From positions 1 to 64,000 of the forward strand of contig DASXGN010000038.1 of assembly GCA_036489025.1 (NCBI GenBank): DNA of 64,000 bases, given 5' to 3'. The position numbers and the translations under genes are program-made. Shown one piece after another: positions 60,656 to 64,000 of this stretch. The stretch's first letter is position 1. Each line of letters begins with the position of its first letter. The notes below the pieces were generated by a model. The model was not told the DNA's origin and did no database searches. It saw only the letters and a list, made by a program, of their open reading frames with translations. This DNA is from Dryocola sp036489025. Its GTDB lineage: Bacteria > Pseudomonadota > Gammaproteobacteria > Enterobacterales > Enterobacteriaceae.

Positions 60656-63331
60656 TTACTTCAGCATATTGCGAATAACGTAGTGCAGGATGCCATCGTT
60701 GCGGAAATAGGTCAGTTCGTTTCCGGTATCGATACGGCAGCGGCACTCGATAACTTCTTTTTTGCCGTTCTGGCGTGACAACGTCACCGGGACAACGGCG
60801 CCGGGTTTCAGGTCGTTAAGCCCCGAAATATCAATCGTTTCCTCACCGGTCAGCGCAAGCGTTTTACGCGTCACGCCCTGCGGGAACTCCAGAGGCAGAA
60901 TCCCCATGCCAATCAGGTTCGAACGGTGAATACGCTCGAACGACTCAGAAATCACCACGCGCACGCCAAGCAGACGTGGCCCTTTTGCCGCCCAGTCGCG
61001 GCTGGAGCCGGAGCCATACTCTTTGCCCGCAATCACCGCCAGAGGAATACTCTTCGCCTGGTAGCGCATTGCCGCGTCGTAAATGGACATGACTTCATCA
61101 CCCGGCAACAGGCGCGTCATTCCCCCTTCGACGCCGGGAACCATCTCGTTACGGATACGGATGTTGGCAAAAGTGCCGCGCATCATCACTTCATGGTTGC
61201 CGCGACGCGAACCGTAGGAGTTGAAATCTTTGCGCTCCACGCCATGATTTTGCAGATAGCGCCCCGCCGGGCTGTCCGGCTTGATGCTGCCCGCAGGGGA
61301 AATATGATCGGTGGTCACCGAGTCGCCAAGCATTGCCAGGATACGTGCGCCATGGATGTCCTGCACCGGTTTTGGCTCGGCCTCCATATCGTCAAAGAAC
61401 GGAGAAAGGCGGATATACGTGGAATCGCTCTGCCAACCGTAAGTGTCCGAACGATCGACCTGAATATTCTGCCACTCTGGCGTACCCTCGAACACTTCGG
61501 CGTACTCTTTATTGAACATTTCCGTGGAAACCTGCGCCACCGCACGGGCGATTTCCTGGCTGCTCGGCCAGATATCCTTCAGGTAGACCGGATCGCCTTT
61601 ACGATCGTGCCCAAGCGGATCGGTGGTCAGATTGACGTTCATATTCCCTGCCAGCGCATAGGCGACAACCAGCGGCGGCGAGGCAAGCCAGTTAGTTTTG
61701 ACCAGCGGGTGAATACGCCCTTCAAAGTTACGGTTGCCGGAAAGCACCGCGCCCACCGTGAGATCGCCTTTTTTGATGGCCTGTTCGATAGGATCCGGCA
61801 GCGGGCCGGAGTTACCGATGCAGGTTGTGCAGCCGTAGCCGACCAGGTTGAACCCTAAATCATCGAGATACGGCGTCAGCCTTGCCTTAGCCAGATAGTC
61901 CGAGACGACTTTTGAGCCCGGAGCCAGCGAGGCTTTGACCCACGGCTGGCGTTTCAAGCCCAGCGTCAGGGCTTTTTTCGCCAGCAGGCCCGCCGCCATC
62001 AGCACGCTTGGGTTAGAAGTATTGGTACAGGAAGTGATCGCCGCGATGACGACGGCCCCATCGGGAAGCTGGTACTCACGCCCGCCCATGGTGTAGTCGA
62101 CAGGCGCGCGGTCTTTATGACTGGTATTTAGCTCCAGCTCATTGCTGGCGCTGAAGGCCTTCGGCACATCGCCCAGCGGCACGCGATCCTGCGGGCGCTT
62201 CGGCCCGGCAAGGCTGGCCTCCACTTCATTCATGTCCAACGCAAGGGTGCTGGTAAATACCGGCTCGTCGCCGGTATTCCGCCACATGCCCTGCGCTTTA
62301 GCATAGGCCTCAACCAGCGCGACCTGCTCGTCTGAACGACCGCTAAGGCGCATGTAATCCAGCGTCACATCGTCAATCGGGAAGAAGCCGCAGGTCGCGC
62401 CATATTCCGGAGCCATATTGGCAATGGTGGCCCGATCCGCGAGAGGAAGAGAATCCAGACCGTCGCCGTAAAATTCAACGAACTTACCGACCACGCCGTG
62501 CTTACGAAGCATCTGGGTGACGGTCAGCACCAGATCCGTGGCGGTGATGCCCTCGCGGAGCTTGCCGTCGAGCTTAAAACCAACCACGTCAGGGATCAGC
62601 ATCGAAACCGGCTGGCCCAGCATGGCCGCTTCCGCCTCAATCCCGCCAACGCCCCAGCCCAGCACGCCCAGGCCGTTAATCATTGTTGTGTGGGAGTCCG
62701 TCCCGACCAGCGTGTCAGGGTAAGCCACCAGCTCGTCGCCCTGCATTTCACTCCACACGGCTTTGCCCAGATATTCCAGGTTAACCTGGTGGCAGATACC
62801 GGTGCCCGGCGGGACTACGCTGAAGCGGCTGAACGCCTGCTGGCCCCAGCGCAGGAAAACGTAGCGCTCGTGGTTGCGCTCCATCTCCAGGCGAACGTTC
62901 TCTTCAAAGGCCCCGTCATCACCGAAGTGGTCCACGGTAACGGAGTGGTCAATGACAAGGTCGACGGGAGAAAGAGGGTTTACTTTGGCGACGTCGCCGC
63001 CGAGGCGTTTTACCGCTTCGCGCATGGCGGCCAAATCCACCACGGCCGGGACGCCGGTAAAATCTTGCATTAATACGCGCGCCGGGCGGTACGCGATTTC
63101 ACGGTCGGCGTGGGCGCTTTGCAACCAGTTCGCCAGCGCGTGAATGTCTTCTTGAGTGACGGAATCTTCGTCCTGCCAGCGCAGCAGGTTTTCGAGTAAA
63201 ACTTTTAGCGACTTGGGTAGACGGGCGATATCCCCAAGTTCCTTTGACGCCAGCGGCAGGCTGTAATAGTGATAGGTTTTGTTCAGCGCCTGCAGTGTAT
63301 CCTTACTGGCCTCGCGTAGGGTTAACGACAT
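60656..63331 (-). CDS. acnA: Aconitate hydratase A
   Basis: This is an 891-residue aconitase of the IRP1/AcnA type, converting citrate to isocitrate in the TCA cycle; in E. coli it is the stationary-phase, oxidant-resistant isozyme. The [4Fe-4S] ligands lie in SCTNTSNPS and GCTTCIGNSG, and DSHTTMINGLGVLGWGVGG and GSRRGNHEVMMRGTF are conserved. The length equals the E. coli protein. A GGAGG ribosome site precedes the start. Upstream lie small genes as in E. coli (ymiC, yciX, ymiA). Confidence 0.98.
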   Translation of the reverse strand: MSLTLREASKDTLQALNKTYHYYSLPLASKELGDIARLPKSLKVLLENLLRWQDEDSVTQEDIHALANWLQSAHADREIAYRPARVLMQDFTGVPAVVDLAAMREAVKRLGGDVAKVNPLSPVDLVIDHSVTVDHFGDDGAFEENVRLEMERNHERYVFLRWGQQAFSRFSVVPPGTGICHQVNLEYLGKAVWSEMQGDELVAYPDTLVGTDSHTTMINGLGVLGWGVGGIEAEAAMLGQPVSMLIPDVVGFKLDGKLREGITATDLVLTVTQMLRKHGVVGKFVEFYGDGLDSLPLADRATIANMAPEYGATCGFFPIDDVTLDYMRLSGRSDEQVALVEAYAKAQGMWRNTGDEPVFTSTLALDMNEVEASLAGPKRPQDRVPLGDVPKAFSASNELELNTSHKDRAPVDYTMGGREYQLPDGAVVIAAITSCTNTSNPSVLMAAGLLAKKALTLGLKRQPWVKASLAPGSKVVSDYLAKARLTPYLDDLGFNLVGYGCTTCIGNSGPLPDPIEQAIKKGDLTVGAVLSGNRNFEGRIHPLVKTNWLASPPLVVAYALAGNMNVNLTTDPLGHDRKGDPVYLKDIWPSSQEIARAVAQVSTEMFNKEYAEVFEGTPEWQNIQVDRSDTYGWQSDSTYIRLSPFFDDMEAEPKPVQDIHGARILAMLGDSVTTDHISPAGSIKPDSPAGRYLQNHGVERKDFNSYGSRRGNHEVMMRGTFANIRIRNEMVPGVEGGMTRLLPGDEVMSIYDAAMRYQAKSIPLAVIAGKEYGSGSSRDWAAKGPRLLGVRVVISESFERIHRSNLIGMGILPLEFPQGVTRKTLALTGEETIDISGLNDLKPGAVVPVTLSRQNGKKEVIECRCRIDTGNELTYFRNDGILHYVIRNMLK

Positions 63332-63510
63332 AGCTCCTCCTTAATGACAGGGATAGCGAGTGCCCCGATTGAATTCAGGGTCACTATTAAAGATAACACA
63401 AACATGTCGTAACGTTTTGATAACAACCCAAAATGATAAATCGGGTCGCGGGAAGAGATTTGGCGCGAGGAAATGAAACGCCCCGGCGTGAAAGCCAGGG
63501 CGTTAGGTGT

Positions 63511-63609
63511 TTAATTGACGAACGTCGCTATCAGCTGCGCCCAAAACAGGACGGATACGCTGAAAACGCCGAGCCATGACCAGTATTTAATACTGCAGTG
63601 ATTATTCAT
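63511..63609 (-). CDS. ymiC: Small membrane protein YmiC
   Basis: This is a 32-residue frame (MNNHCSIKYWSWLGVFSVSV then LFWAQLIATFVN) with one hydrophobic helix. The KYWSW-x-G-x-F-S pattern and the position between acnA and the yciX-ymiA pair match E. coli YmiC as I recall it. The stop is 179 bases upstream of acnA on the same strand. The function is unknown. Confidence 0.78.
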   Translation of the reverse strand: MNNHCSIKYWSWLGVFSVSVLFWAQLIATFVN

Positions 63610-63766
63610 AAGCATTACTCTTTATCTGCGCTATGCAATTTGGCTGATTAAATAATCAGTCCCGAAGAATATTGCCGTGTGTAGTGATAAAGTCGGGCGC
63701 CAATAACGGCATCTGATTAAAAGTGTGATTAACCGCAGGTTAATTAAACGTAACTAAAATGAGTCT

Positions 63767-63934
63767 TTATTGTTTTTTGTGATCGTCAGCAGAGAACATC
63801 TCGATAAACGCCTGCTGTTGGTCAGTAAGTTTCCAGGAAGCTGGCGTGGTTTTCTCCGCTGTATGCTCCTGAATCGGCCTGTCATTTTTTTGACATACCT
63901 TTTTTGCCTGCACAGACTGCCCGTGAGCTGCCAT
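63767..63934 (-). CDS. yciX: Small protein YciX
   Basis: This is a 55-residue hydrophilic frame, MAAHGQSVQAKKVCQKNDRP through to DDHKKQ, with the same length as E. coli YciX. GGAG lies seven bases upstream of the ATG. Its start is only 2 bases beyond the stop of ymiA, as expected for the ymiA-yciX pair between cysB and acnA. The function is unknown. Confidence 0.75.
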   Translation of the reverse strand: MAAHGQSVQAKKVCQKNDRPIQEHTAEKTTPASWKLTDQQQAFIEMFSADDHKKQ

Positions 63935-63936
63935 TT

Positions 63937-64000
63937 TTAGCTCCAGTAATGCCAGGCCACCAGCGCGACCACCAGCCAGAACAGGCCTGAGACTAAAAAT
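63937..64000 (-). CDS. ymiA: Small membrane protein YmiA, C-terminal part
   Basis: The window ends inside this leftward gene. The last 20 codons read as a hydrophobic stretch, FLVSGLFWLVVALVAWHYWS, which resembles the single C-terminal helix of E. coli YmiA (46 residues). The gene is 2 bases upstream of yciX. The N-terminal part is outside the window. Confidence 0.72.
   Translation of the reverse strand, partial: FLVSGLFWLVVALVAWHYWS

Noticed and set aside
1..64000. tRNA, rRNA, insertion sequences, prophage or toxin-antitoxin genes
   Set aside because: I checked the intergenic regions and gene products and saw no cloverleaf-like sequence, transposase, integrase, terminal inverted repeats or phage structural gene that I could support.

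Overview
The window is a chromosomal segment of a GC-rich enterobacterium (family Enterobacteriaceae). Most genes have close E. coli or Salmonella counterparts in the same local order. These include ynfGH-dmsD, the osmU transporter in its Salmonella position, clcB-bioD2-mlc-ynfL-ynfM-asr-ydgU-ydgD, mdtJI-tqsA, and yciT-osmB-yciH-pyrF-lapBA-pgpB-ribA-acnA. The lac genes and the mixed accessory content are compatible with the Cedecea/Enterobacter neighbourhood, but I cannot name the genus. I saw no rRNA, tRNA, insertion sequence, phage gene or CRISPR array.

Layout. (1) 1-1947: the end of a DMSO-reductase-type operon (ynfG partial, ynfH, dmsD). (2) 2292-5732: the osmoprotectant ABC transporter osmYXWV. 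(3) 5777-16927: an accessory catabolic island of ten genes in two divergent arms around a LacI-family regulator. It holds two histidinol-dehydrogenase-family enzymes, two proteins with tandem SnoaL folds, an MFS importer, an SDR, an alpha/beta hydrolase, an HpcH/HpaI aldolase and a two-domain cupin. I know of no described pathway with this gene set, and it is the best candidate here for an undescribed system. (4) 17044-30509: core genes clcB to tqsA, with an M32 carboxypeptidase and a GGDEF-EAL protein inserted. (5) 30568-34156: an esterase, a secreted protein of unknown function, pptA, nhoA and a yncG-like GST.

(6) 34226-39843: lacI-lacZ-lacY with CRP site, promoter, O1 and a near-perfect O2 inside lacZ, but no lacA. 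(7) 39889-50548: mixed accessory genes. They include ansP, idi, a fasciclin/ECF sigma/RskA-type anti-sigma operon, the PQQ receptor gene pqqU, a decayed LysR/SRPBCC pair, a DMT transporter and small genes. (8) 50612-54745: an anaerobic glycyl-radical cassette (fsaA divergent from ybiY-ybiW) with a convincing FNR promoter, placed beside the DeoR-type regulator yciT. (9) 54789-63331: conserved genes yciT to acnA. (10) 63511-64000: three tiny genes, ymiC, yciX and ymiA (partial).

Functional themes are anaerobic respiration and fermentation (dms, glycyl radical cassette), osmotic and acid stress (osmU, osmB, asr, clcB), sugar use (mlc, lac, fsaA) and envelope homeostasis (lapAB, pgpB, pqqU). Gene names rest on recalled similarity to E. 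coli and Salmonella proteins; no database search was run.
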